From: an uncultured Eubacteriales bacterium
Lineage (GTDB): Bacteria > Bacillota > Clostridia > Christensenellales > UBA1242
Length of the DNA: 64,000 bases
NCBI GenBank assembly: GCA_900551855.1
Contig: URXM01000002.1
Location: forward strand, 124,001-188,000
Direction: 5' to 3'
Positions 53,501 through 62,833 of this stretch are shown here, piece after piece. The stretch's first letter is position 1. Every line of letters starts with the position of its first letter. The translations under genes and the position numbers were made by a program. Under the pieces are notes generated by a model. It was given only the letters and a program-made list of their open reading frames with translations, made no database searches and was not told where the DNA came from.

Positions 53501-56500
53501 GGAATTTACAATCAAGCAACAAGTGTAAGCTTCTCTGTATATGCTTACCAGACAACTTTTGATGTTTCTACAATGACATTGTCTTCTCCATATGCAACAT
53601 TATATTCAGACCCTTCAAAAACAGAATTGGTTGTTGAAAAGATGGGAGAAACAAAACTTTCATTCTCAAACACTGATACAAACTATACATTGTCATGGGA
53701 AGAGGTTGATGCAAATGCTTCAATTGCTTCTGAGACAACATATCAAATTTATATGAATGATGCTCCTTATGGAAGTGAAATTTCTGCAAGTTTGTCTTAC
53801 AGCATGGCAAGTGCAAGTTTTGAAGATTCAACTTATTATACTTTCTATGTAAAAGTGTTTAACCCTTATTATTTGGAATCAAGCAATTCAAATTCTATTT
53901 CAATTTACAAATTGGATAGTCTTAAAAAACTTACTTTGACAACTGATGCAAATTTGAGTTATGAAATAGCAACAAATGAGCAAGATTTTTATGATTATGT
54001 GGAAGTTAAAGTAAACTCTTCAACCACAGAAAATAGAACAGGTCAAATTGCTGTTTCTGAAGGCGGGAGTTATACATTGAAAGTTGTCGGCAAAAAAATA
54101 GAAAACGAAGATTCTGCTACTTATTATATAGACAGCAAATCTACTACTTGGACTTTGGCAGAAATGAGTGCATTAAAGCCAAGTGATGACAGTGTCACAT
54201 TTGCAAACAACTTGCTTTCATGGAATGCTTTTGGAGAAACAGCTGGGCTTGGAAGTTTGAACTATATAATTATCTTTAAAGACGAAACAGGAAAATGTGC
54301 AACATATAGAACAAAAGACACAAGTGTGAATTTGTCAACAAACACAGAACTTTATGATGCAGTGGCAAACTTGTCTGCTGGAAATATTGAAATTGGTGTT
54401 TCTGCATACTTGGATAGTTATAGTGTTGTTGCTGGCGGAACAATTTATTATGCTTTAGATGTTGAATTGTTGAATGGAAATATCGAAGACAATCATTATT
54501 TATATCAATCAAACAGCACAATAAAGAAACTTACAACTCCTGATGTTGTGAAAGTTGAATATGTTTATAGCGGACTTGAAAATGCTCAGTTCCCAAATAT
54601 ACAAATTTCTTTCACAGGAAATTATGGAGACAGTGGTAGATTTAGCATTTATTTGAATGACAACGATACACCAGCTCTTATTTCAAACTTGTCATTATCT
54701 GAAGGGAAATATTCGTTTGTTTTGACAAAAGAAAATTACAACAACAACATTATGCCTGGCGAAACAATGACTGTAAAGATTATGGCTTTAAGTGATGTTG
54801 ATATTCCTTCTTCAGAAGGTTGTGTGGATATTGTTAGAGCGGTTGATTTAAAAAATATAGAATTTGCTTCAACTGGTTCTAAATATAATCAAAACTTGGT
54901 AATTTCATTTGACCCAGAATATCTTGATTGTTCTGCAGGCGGAGTAGTTTTGCAAGCAACTTACCAAGCAACTGGTGGAGAAGTAAAAACAGAATACTTA
55001 CAAGTTCAAGTTGGAAGTGTTTCTGAAGAATTGACATATGATATGTCTGCTTTCTTTGAAGAGTTTCTTCCAAATGGTGGATCAGTAAAACTCTCAGGAT
55101 ATGTAAATAACTACGCAGATGATGTAAGCAAAATTTATTATCTTGCTGGACCAACAGTTGTTGAAAGTTCTCTTTATAATGTTTTAAATCAAGTTGAAAA
55201 TGTGACAAGAGAAGAAGGTGGCTTCTCTATCGATCCTTCACTCAACAGCCTTTCTACAGTTTATGTTGTTGAATACGGTTCTTCAAGATTTGAAGTTGTT
55301 GCAGATGCAGAAGGGAAATTCTATTTTGAATTCCCTAACAGCTGGCAAAATGACAGTTATGATTTGAAAATTTATGCAACTGAAGATGGTTATATCAACT
55401 CTGTTGCAAACACTATGAATTTTGTTCTTAACAGAATTGACAGTGTGACAAGTGTGTCTATGGAAAGAGATGATGTTGATATGTCAGATGTCACTTTGTC
55501 TTGGAACCATGTTGAAAATGCAAGCGGTTATATTTTGAAAATGTATTCTAGAGATGACGCTGAAAGAACAAACTTGTTGTATAGTTTCAACACTGTTGAT
55601 TTCCACAACGACAACAGTTCAACTATGAATCCTGTCAATGGAAAAATCTCTTACAACTTAATGGAAATATTTGGGAATAACTATGAAGATTTGCTTGCTC
55701 GTGGAAAACTTACAGCTTATGACTTGTTGTCAGATAAAGATGTGATATTTGAACTTATTACTATTGGCGGAAGCGGTTTAAACAACTCTTATTCTTATGT
55801 GTTTAATGCAACAATAAAAGGAAATCCAATTCAAACAACTGATATTGTTGTTGATGAATATGGAAGCATTACTTTCACAAGTGAAGTTGGCACAACTTAT
55901 ATTTATAGATTTGTTGATTCTGCAGGTACAGCTGAATTGCAAGGTTGGAAAACAGTTGAAGCTGTTGCGGGAACAACAAAGTTGGACACTTCAAACATCA
56001 ATCTTGCGGGAACTCTTTTCAATGTTGAAATAATTGCAGTTGGAAGTGCAGTTGGTGAACCTGCTTCTTCTGCAGATTATGAATTTGTATTAGATTCTAT
56101 GCCTTTGACCACAGTTGGAAATGATTTGACATTTATTGTTAATGATGAAATTTTTGATGTGGGCTACAACGAAATTATTCCATCAAGTTTGGCATTTACT
56201 ATGACTCCAAACAGTTTCACAAAAGTATATGCTGGACTTAGTGAAGATGCAATTTTTTCTGAAGATGTTATCAGTTTTGTGCCAGAAGAAGGCTTTGCAA
56301 GTGAAGAAGAAATGAAATATATATATTCATATTCATTTATAAATCTTATAAACGATTTTAAAGAAAATGGATATGAAATGAACTTGAATGACAATTTCAA
56401 CATCTACTTCTGGTCTTATAGAGAGACAACAGATATTACTGGCAGTTATATAATTTCTAAAGCTTATAAATTTACCTTTAGTTATGTGACAGAAACACAG

Positions 56501-59500
56501 TTTGATTCAATAACAAAGGTTGGCGATTTGGGAGAAGATTCTAAATTTGCTGAAGATTATGTAAATACTTTTGCTTTGTTTAATGATACTGATGTCGAAG
56601 GCAGTTTGCAAACATTAGGATTCTTTGTAAGAATTACACAAATTTCTACAGAAGATGAAACAGGAGTTGAACAATTTGCAGATTTCTCAACAATTAAATT
56701 CTTGACAAAAGAGCAAGTTTCTAGTTGCGAATATTTCTTGGATCAATCTGTGTTTGCAATCAATTTGACAGAACTTTTTGAACAAGAAGATTTGTACAAT
56801 CTTACTGGAATATTTAAGGTAGAATTTGCAAAAGTTCAAGTAAGCATTTCTTCTACTGGAAGTGATAGCACATATAAATTTATCTTGACTGATTGGTTGA
56901 CATCAGATGCGGACAAATCTTTTGAATTTGAAAGATTGTCGGCAGTAAGGACTTTGTCATTGTCGGCAGGAAATTTGTATTGGAATTCAAACGGCGACAA
57001 GACAACAAAATATTATGTTTATTTCATACAAGACTTAATTGGAAATCAACTTGGCGAAAACTATCATTATTTTGCAACAAAAAACACTTATTTCAATGCT
57101 TCTGATTTTGTTGCAGAACAAAGCACTTATTACATTGCAGTCCAAGCTATTTCTGATGATCCATATGTTTTGTCTTCTATTAGAAAATACATAACAAACA
57201 TTGATGAAGGACCTGATGAACCAATTTTAGTTTACAAAAATCAAGTTAATTCTCCACTTAAACTTAAAGATGGAAAGTTGTATATCGAATGGGACAAAGA
57301 AGGAGACTTCTATAAATTGTTGACAGGAGACGAACTTTTCCCTGATATTGCTTCAGCTCTTTCTACAACAATATTTACAAGCCCATTTACATTTACTCTT
57401 GAAGACCTTGTAAACAACAATGTGACTTTGAGAATAAGTTTTACATCTTTGGATAGTGGCTCTGAAGGAGTTAAAAAGACTTTTGATATAAACGCAAAAT
57501 ATTTGCTTTCAAGTTTATTGGATTTTGGAACAGAAAATGATTTTGACATTTTGCAAAGATTGGACGATCTTTATGCAAACGCTTCTGTTTCTTCTATAAA
57601 AAGTCTTATTTCAAGTTTTAGAGAAACCATAGTTGAAAACGGAAGTTTTGGTATTGCAAATTCTCAAAAACTGTTTGATGACTTGTTTGAATCTGTTCAA
57701 ATGGGCAGTTATAAAGTGGAATATTGTTTGATTGGAAACAGTAGAACATTAAATTCTTCTTGGTACACATTTACAAACGAAAACAATGAAAGCGTTTTGT
57801 ATGTAAATGGTGAACCTTCAGTCAAAGCATACAAAATTGCTGACACAAATGATAAAGCAATAAATTCTTACCAATTGATCGTTAAGAAGAGTCAAATATA
57901 TGACTATTTGGATGGTTCTTATGTATCAAAGACAGCAGAAAATTACAATTTGAAGATTTATGATGATGCAGACAATCAATATGTTTTTGCAATCACAAAG
58001 GGTGCTTCAAATTGGAGTTTGAGTTATGTTGGAGAAGGTGATTATGGAACAGTAAGTGTTTATGAAACTGACATCAGTGGAAACTTGGTTGCAGATGGTG
58101 GATACTTAATGTTTTATATAAATCAAAACAATGGCGACTCAATTCTGGGTAAATTTGGAGAAATCGTTGGCACTGGAAAAACTTATAAAATGCAAATTTA
58201 TGCCGTTGGAACAAATTATTCTACTTCAAGCAAATCAGAATTCTTTAGTTTGACATTGCTTGGATTTAACAACACATTTACTGTTGCAGACGGAGAATTT
58301 AGCTGGGGTTCTGTAAACAACAGAAAGACAAGCGTTATTTACAAGAAAAACACAAGCTCTTCTGAAACACTTGAAGAAGTTGATGGAAACATGGCACAAT
58401 CAAAATTCTCTCTTGAAAATCTTGGTTATGGCCTTTATGACTATATCAAATTTGTTTTGATTGGAGAGATAAACAATAAGTCAATTTTTGTTGACAGTGA
58501 AATCTATCAAGTGGACAATGTTTATAAGCTTTCTGCACCTACTCTTTCTAATAATTTTGGCTATATTTCAATAGATGACTCTAATAATATTAGTATGCTT
58601 GGTGTGGACAGTGCATCTGATCCATCATTGAGAAATTGTTATTCAGACGGAAGTTTGTATAACTATAAGCTTTATAATACAGATGAGGCTAATTACATAA
58701 AATTCTCTGACACAAACAGTGCAAGCAAAGTGCTTTATTATGAGCCAGGTGTGACAGGAATTGACATCAACAATCCTGATTATGCTTATAAGGTTACAGA
58801 AGAAACAGCAAAAGAGTTTTATGTTGTAAGTTTGGGAACTACGGCAGGGCTTATTACTGAAGATGATGAAAGTTTGTATTACTTGAAGCATTTATATTGC
58901 AAAGATATTTCTACTGGTGAAGCAAGCAGAAAGAGTATTGCGTTGAAGAGTGCTGTTTCAAGCATAAATGCAGCTATGCTTGATCAAGTTCAAGATGTAA
59001 TCATTGAAAATGGAATTTTGAAATGGGGTGAAGTTTCAGGAAGAACTGAAGAAACTCCATTGACAATTCCAACAACAGGCGGTGCTGATATAGTTTATAA
59101 GATCACTGTTGTTCAATATAAAGAATCTAACACCGAAGATGGTCAAACAGAAACTAATGTTGGTGTAGAGTATTACTATTACACAACAGAAACTTCATTT
59201 GATTTCACTTTGCTCAAAGAAGATCAAATTGTTGCTACAGATGATAAAACTTATCTTAAAGCAACTGTTCAGGCTTTGGCTTTGTATGTCACAGATAAAG
59301 TACCTATGGTAGATTATGTGTCTTTGGTCGAAGGTGGATATGCTTATGGAAACTTGCAATATGATGGCACAGAAACTTATGTTTTGATGGGCAATGGTTC
59401 TACTCTTAAGAGTATTGATCGTTTGGACCCTGTAAACGAAAATTCGTTTGAAGTTATCGATGGTACGCTTTACTGGTCATATACAGTAAGTGCTGGAATT

Positions 59501-61798
59501 ACTGATGAAAACATGTTCTTTGAAGAATATTCATTTGTAGTGACAGACAAGAATGGAAAAGAAATAAAAGGTTCATTTGCAGTTGACTCCATCCAAGTTG
59601 ATCCTCCTACACAAACAAGCACATTCAAGATTAAGTTTGTGGAAGATGCAGGAGAAATTGAAAGCGGAAAACAAATGTTGTATGTTTATGTGACTCAAGG
59701 TACAGAAAACGATGGATTGTTTATTAAATCGTTTGCAAGAACTGTAGAAATTACGAAATTGAAGACAGTCACAACAGAAGATTTCTCAATTTCATCAGCA
59801 AATGGACTTGAGACTTTAAGTCTTGAAAAATATTTTGCAGACTCAAATGCAAACAATTTGATCACAACTATCAAAATCATGACTGGTGGAGATGTTGCAA
59901 AGGAAACAACAATTACATTCAACAGAAATCAATACAATCTCTACATTTTGAGAGATGAAGCTGATTCTAGCATGATTACTATTTATCCAGATAAATATGT
60001 TGCACAATATTTGGTTATTTCTGAAGATCAAACAGCAGAAATCACATTTAAAGCAACAAATTCTCAAATAGTAAATGCACTTTACAGCGATTTGAGTGAA
60101 AAGTTTGTTTTGCAGCGTTCTAACTGGGGAGAAAACAGTAAGATTGAATGGGATCCAGAATCTCAGACATTCTCTTGGAACTATAATGGTTATTACACAT
60201 TTAAACAAACAACAACTGCAGACAAAATTAGAGAGACTACAGTTTTGACAATTCAAACAACTCTTTACAATGACGAAGGACTTCAGGAAGCTTCTGAAAT
60301 TGTTTTGGATGAGGGTACAGAAATTGCCATTGAACAAGTTTCTGAACTTTGGGCACAGATCATTTATCTTGGAGAGAGATATTATATTGGAATAAATTGT
60401 TTTGAGACTCAAACAGTTGTTGGTGAGACAGAAACATTTGGAACGAGTTCTCTATTTAGCATTGTTTCAAACAATGGTGAAAAAACAATCATTACATTTG
60501 ATGGAATAACAAATTATTCTGTTGACACTTCATCTATAGTTGAGCCTGTGTATATTGTTGAGGTGACTTATGGTGAAGCACCTAACCAAATTGTTAGAAC
60601 TTACACAACAACAAGCAATACATTTACCCCTTCAATCATCACAACACAAGTAAGATTGAAAGTAAGTATAAAACTTGGTAGCACAAACATTCAATCACAA
60701 GAATTGGTTTATGTTGGCGAAGATATGTCTGATTATGTTGCTTTTGATTTGTTTGAAAGTGGAAGCGGTACTCAGGCAGATCCATATAAAATTGTTAATG
60801 CTGAGCAATTTAAAAACATTGCTTACAGAATGAAAAAAGATGAATCTTTAATAAATTATTCTGAAAATGGAATGTATATTGAAGATGAAAAGCAATATTA
60901 CTTCTCATTGGAATCAAGTTTGGTTTTGAGTGAGAAAGGAAATGCAGAAACTTATGTAGATGGTATTTTGTTTACTGGCGAATTTGATGGAATTATCAAT
61001 GGAAATGGAAATACCATTACATACACTTCAAAAGGCGTTTCAAGATTGTCACAAGGCATACTTATATCAGAAGGTTATGTGCTTGGCCCTAGCACAGAAT
61101 CATCTACAACATTTAATTATGGTTCTGCTTTGTTTGAAAAATTGTCAGGATCATCTTCTATAAGTAATTTAAACATTGATGTGACCTATGGTGATTCAGG
61201 AACTATTTTGAGTACTCACTCATTGGTTGCTGGGTTGGCAATTACAAACAACGGAAAACTTGACAACATCAATCTTGTTGGGTTTGAAAATAACTTTGTT
61301 GGATATGTTGCTCCAAACACTAGAATTATGATGATATATAGCGGAATTGTCTCTAAAAATGAAGGTGGAGTAGCAACAATTTCAAACAGCAGTGTAAAAA
61401 CTTCTATGATTGTCAATGATGGAAATCAATCTCAAGTTATTTTTGTAAGCGGTATTGCATACATAAATTTTGCAACCATTGAAGATTGTTCTGTTGGTGG
61501 CAACGAAGAAGAAAATTATTCAATTTATGTCACATTACAAGTTGGTTTGAGTGCTGAAACGGTTCAGGTTGCTGGCGTTGTGATTACAAACTCAACATCT
61601 GCGATCTTGAGAAATTGTTCAAATTATTTTGATATTACTGTTGAATGTACTCGTGCACAAAATCAGGCAACGGTTTACATCGCGGGAGTTGCTGATTACG
61701 GAAAGGGAACATTGGAAGGTGTTTACAATTATGGAAACATCACAGCTCAAAATGTTGCTGGAAACAATTTGCATAAAGGTGATGTTATTGTAGGTTAA
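50558..61798 (+). CDS. Giant lipoprotein (3746 aa) with Ig/fibronectin-like repeats and GLUG-like end
   Basis: A lipoprotein signal with lipobox LVAC (Cys23) anchors it to the membrane. A Big_2-like domain (about 30-110) is followed by roughly a dozen beta-sandwich repeats of 150-350 residues, each opening with a W-containing strand (LTWSAVSG, LSWSAVAG, YTWNAVNN, LSWNAF, LSWNHV, LYWNSN, IEWDKE, FSWGSV, LKWGEV, LYWSY, FSWNY). The last 350 residues carry NGNGNTITY and repeated GLUG-like units as in the TIR protein at 35601. There is no sorting signal. It ends abruptly in a repeat (GDVIVG, TAA), so it may be truncated. GAGGGG seven bases before ATG. Confidence 0.78.
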   Translation: MKKFSLVLMSVLTILLSSVLVACSFKKAEASFSQNEVVVSLGESVSLDDYLNVVGVNKNDVVYKFSNPSVVSLENRVATAESSGKTNVYATYQNNSLASMQIVVRKIFSTPTDFSLSETGLLTWSAVSGYFENEQNPTVAPHYVLEGTCTEYSVDDPSVVENVLEINTVVDSNSYQLTEHGVYSLTVYALGTGYFADSALSDVQTLYYGYMEQLDAEDLQWNASTGVLSWSAVAGAKYKVKMDDILLDDYQSTTTKDLSSYFDAAEAGSHTISVVVYDESAEKIAMESEEIVIEKLEKPTANYVFSETEGGLVEIETDESVQKYDIVLTGDSTTTLSFENSGENIKTNLNEVETGIYNLSLVAKNETGLFYKSNSFELGKIYKMPVMTLAGIGGNEVDGTIFNAKVSANSSLVESNVLLSGLSASTVIEGLAVEELSKNIEITISQSGEYSLTAYNIARSQTNQISGEDVYVVNSDLSPVLSVVKVADFSGEISHSYVEEKSVLSFAEVNYATAYELYRWNGAEYELVDAENYSVETSESVVSIKFTDKIENLFEAVEDEGFYTFGFKVIAKTNDDTLVIGSSKTKDLTLLTAPISAGSGNSTDKTYTWNAVNNASGYRLEIYEIDKDTYNSNQEDINIDVSELSKQEETTDSASYTFNNVGYYYVKVFALSDDNNQYISSTDCLEEVFYIAEKLVNGTVQFGYDEQYKNQTGFTASSGYFVKVENVENISSYELSIDSASNDIFKISDEEYSIYLLSENFASGDVAVNISVVGHADDETIYNASEATVLTVERLASVTYDDLVVDELTSTLTIKEKAGVTGAKIWESDSNSVDKTDGTYPVFNISNLNNFALTFSLYGTKMVDTIYQEANGKIYLDSASSVLNFARLQAPSNFKYYDGDLTFEHNAISGTKYYVLDLSCDTLTGPVSISVKFDSTVVAVYEGMSVQLGSQQSEFFTYSGSSLTIKLDNLIEKIKTNDLIAGIYNQATSVSFSVYAYQTTFDVSTMTLSSPYATLYSDPSKTELVVEKMGETKLSFSNTDTNYTLSWEEVDANASIASETTYQIYMNDAPYGSEISASLSYSMASASFEDSTYYTFYVKVFNPYYLESSNSNSISIYKLDSLKKLTLTTDANLSYEIATNEQDFYDYVEVKVNSSTTENRTGQIAVSEGGSYTLKVVGKKIENEDSATYYIDSKSTTWTLAEMSALKPSDDSVTFANNLLSWNAFGETAGLGSLNYIIIFKDETGKCATYRTKDTSVNLSTNTELYDAVANLSAGNIEIGVSAYLDSYSVVAGGTIYYALDVELLNGNIEDNHYLYQSNSTIKKLTTPDVVKVEYVYSGLENAQFPNIQISFTGNYGDSGRFSIYLNDNDTPALISNLSLSEGKYSFVLTKENYNNNIMPGETMTVKIMALSDVDIPSSEGCVDIVRAVDLKNIEFASTGSKYNQNLVISFDPEYLDCSAGGVVLQATYQATGGEVKTEYLQVQVGSVSEELTYDMSAFFEEFLPNGGSVKLSGYVNNYADDVSKIYYLAGPTVVESSLYNVLNQVENVTREEGGFSIDPSLNSLSTVYVVEYGSSRFEVVADAEGKFYFEFPNSWQNDSYDLKIYATEDGYINSVANTMNFVLNRIDSVTSVSMERDDVDMSDVTLSWNHVENASGYILKMYSRDDAERTNLLYSFNTVDFHNDNSSTMNPVNGKISYNLMEIFGNNYEDLLARGKLTAYDLLSDKDVIFELITIGGSGLNNSYSYVFNATIKGNPIQTTDIVVDEYGSITFTSEVGTTYIYRFVDSAGTAELQGWKTVEAVAGTTKLDTSNINLAGTLFNVEIIAVGSAVGEPASSADYEFVLDSMPLTTVGNDLTFIVNDEIFDVGYNEIIPSSLAFTMTPNSFTKVYAGLSEDAIFSEDVISFVPEEGFASEEEMKYIYSYSFINLINDFKENGYEMNLNDNFNIYFWSYRETTDITGSYIISKAYKFTFSYVTETQFDSITKVGDLGEDSKFAEDYVNTFALFNDTDVEGSLQTLGFFVRITQISTEDETGVEQFADFSTIKFLTKEQVSSCEYFLDQSVFAINLTELFEQEDLYNLTGIFKVEFAKVQVSISSTGSDSTYKFILTDWLTSDADKSFEFERLSAVRTLSLSAGNLYWNSNGDKTTKYYVYFIQDLIGNQLGENYHYFATKNTYFNASDFVAEQSTYYIAVQAISDDPYVLSSIRKYITNIDEGPDEPILVYKNQVNSPLKLKDGKLYIEWDKEGDFYKLLTGDELFPDIASALSTTIFTSPFTFTLEDLVNNNVTLRISFTSLDSGSEGVKKTFDINAKYLLSSLLDFGTENDFDILQRLDDLYANASVSSIKSLISSFRETIVENGSFGIANSQKLFDDLFESVQMGSYKVEYCLIGNSRTLNSSWYTFTNENNESVLYVNGEPSVKAYKIADTNDKAINSYQLIVKKSQIYDYLDGSYVSKTAENYNLKIYDDADNQYVFAITKGASNWSLSYVGEGDYGTVSVYETDISGNLVADGGYLMFYINQNNGDSILGKFGEIVGTGKTYKMQIYAVGTNYSTSSKSEFFSLTLLGFNNTFTVADGEFSWGSVNNRKTSVIYKKNTSSSETLEEVDGNMAQSKFSLENLGYGLYDYIKFVLIGEINNKSIFVDSEIYQVDNVYKLSAPTLSNNFGYISIDDSNNISMLGVDSASDPSLRNCYSDGSLYNYKLYNTDEANYIKFSDTNSASKVLYYEPGVTGIDINNPDYAYKVTEETAKEFYVVSLGTTAGLITEDDESLYYLKHLYCKDISTGEASRKSIALKSAVSSINAAMLDQVQDVIIENGILKWGEVSGRTEETPLTIPTTGGADIVYKITVVQYKESNTEDGQTETNVGVEYYYYTTETSFDFTLLKEDQIVATDDKTYLKATVQALALYVTDKVPMVDYVSLVEGGYAYGNLQYDGTETYVLMGNGSTLKSIDRLDPVNENSFEVIDGTLYWSYTVSAGITDENMFFEEYSFVVTDKNGKEIKGSFAVDSIQVDPPTQTSTFKIKFVEDAGEIESGKQMLYVYVTQGTENDGLFIKSFARTVEITKLKTVTTEDFSISSANGLETLSLEKYFADSNANNLITTIKIMTGGDVAKETTITFNRNQYNLYILRDEADSSMITIYPDKYVAQYLVISEDQTAEITFKATNSQIVNALYSDLSEKFVLQRSNWGENSKIEWDPESQTFSWNYNGYYTFKQTTTADKIRETTVLTIQTTLYNDEGLQEASEIVLDEGTEIAIEQVSELWAQIIYLGERYYIGINCFETQTVVGETETFGTSSLFSIVSNNGEKTIITFDGITNYSVDTSSIVEPVYIVEVTYGEAPNQIVRTYTTTSNTFTPSIITTQVRLKVSIKLGSTNIQSQELVYVGEDMSDYVAFDLFESGSGTQADPYKIVNAEQFKNIAYRMKKDESLINYSENGMYIEDEKQYYFSLESSLVLSEKGNAETYVDGILFTGEFDGIINGNGNTITYTSKGVSRLSQGILISEGYVLGPSTESSTTFNYGSALFEKLSGSSSISNLNIDVTYGDSGTILSTHSLVAGLAITNNGKLDNINLVGFENNFVGYVAPNTRIMMIYSGIVSKNEGGVATISNSSVKTSMIVNDGNQSQVIFVSGIAYINFATIEDCSVGGNEEENYSIYVTLQVGLSAETVQVAGVVITNSTSAILRNCSNYFDITVECTRAQNQATVYIAGVADYGKGTLEGVYNYGNITAQNVAGNNLHKGDVIVG

Positions 61799-61831
61799 TA
61801 TTTTTTGAGTTTTAAAGAATATTAAAAATTG

Positions 61832-61880
61832 AAAAAGAGTATAAATAGAATGTGAAAAAAACTGTTTATACTCTTTTTTT
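61832..61880 (+). terminator. Terminator enclosing the start of the next gene
   Basis: AAAAAGAGTATAAA (61832-61845) and TTTATACTCTTTTT (61865-61878) form a perfect 14-pair stem with a T-run. The 19-base loop contains the GTG start of the 61852 gene and its TATAAA -10 box lies in the 5' arm. Confidence 0.7.
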
Positions 61881-62703
61881 ATTGATGGTTGTATTGTTTG
61901 GATTTTTTGGTTGTTCAAACACTGCAGAAATTGAGAATTCTCAAATATATGAGAAAAATGCCTTCCGTATTGTTCGACAAGCAAACAATGATGGACAAAT
62001 TGCATTGACTTATATTTTCCCGCTGAACTCTGATTATTTGTTGTCATTGGGCTATGATGAGAATGATGTAAAAACTTATAAATTTTATTTGACAACTTAT
62101 GTCAATGCTCTTGCACAAAGCAACAAAGAGAAGGAAACTGATGGAACAACAGTTGGCGACTGTGTATATTTTTCTGATGTTGATGGAATAGGATTTTCTA
62201 TTAAATTTGAGAATTTGCAAGCACAAAAAGAATTTTTTAATATTGAAGATAATGAAGAGAATGAAACTTCTTCCGACAACAAAGTAAGTGGATTTTTTAT
62301 CAAGAAGATAGAATTGAAAACAAAATTTCCTGTTTCTTCTTCAAAATCAGCAGGCGATTTGAAAATGATTTGCAACATGGCTATTTCTTCTTGGTGCAAT
62401 AATAATGATATTGCAGATGATCAAAAGTTGAAGATTTTGGATTATTTAGAGAATTCTATTTTTATATATGATTTTGCAACGCAACAAAAAAACTTGAAAT
62501 CAGATGTTATGTATAGTGATGAATACTTTTATCACAATGTCTTTATAAAAACAATGGATGATATAGAAGAAAATAACGAGATAGTTTTTTGGGTGACTTA
62601 TGCAAACCGACCAGTTTGGTATGCTTTTGCAGTTGTTGTTGTGGTGGTTGGAATGGTGTGCGCTTACTATTTTTTGATTAGAAAAAACAAAAAGAAAAAT
62701 TGA
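61852..62703 (+). CDS. Lipoprotein with C-terminal membrane helix (283 aa)
   Basis: Signal peptide MKKTVYTLFLL..., lipobox FFGC (Cys21), then a domain of about 220 residues with no recognised family, an acidic loop, and a C-terminal membrane helix (about 254-274) ending in a basic KKN tail. A lipid anchor at one end and a membrane helix at the other would hold the domain on the outer face of the membrane. The start is GTG 61852; no Shine-Dalgarno, but TATAAA lies six bases upstream, so a leaderless mRNA is likely. The next ATG would cut off most of the signal peptide. The start is also the loop of a terminator hairpin. Confidence 0.7.
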   Translation: MKKTVYTLFLLMVVLFGFFGCSNTAEIENSQIYEKNAFRIVRQANNDGQIALTYIFPLNSDYLLSLGYDENDVKTYKFYLTTYVNALAQSNKEKETDGTTVGDCVYFSDVDGIGFSIKFENLQAQKEFFNIEDNEENETSSDNKVSGFFIKKIELKTKFPVSSSKSAGDLKMICNMAISSWCNNNDIADDQKLKILDYLENSIFIYDFATQQKNLKSDVMYSDEYFYHNVFIKTMDDIEENNEIVFWVTYANRPVWYAFAVVVVVVGMVCAYYFLIRKNKKKN

Positions 62704-62725
62704 TTTTATATAAAATTATGAAAAA

Positions 62726-62763
62726 TTGTCCACAATGTTTTTATGTGTGGACAAATTTTTTTT
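62726..62763 (+). terminator. Terminator after the 61852 gene
   Basis: TTGTCCACA (62726-62734) / TGTGGACAA (62746-62754), nine perfect pairs, 11-base loop, eight T. Confidence 0.85.
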
Positions 62764-62771
62764 ATAAAATA

Positions 62772-62800
62772 TTGAGTTTTGTCTAAAAAAGTGTTATAAT
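62772..62800 (+). promoter_or_regulatory. Promoter of typA
   Basis: TTGAGT (62772-62777), 17 bases, TATAAT (62795-62800). Confidence 0.65.
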
Positions 62801-62833
62801 ATACAAGTTGTTAATACAGAGAGGAAGAAAAAA

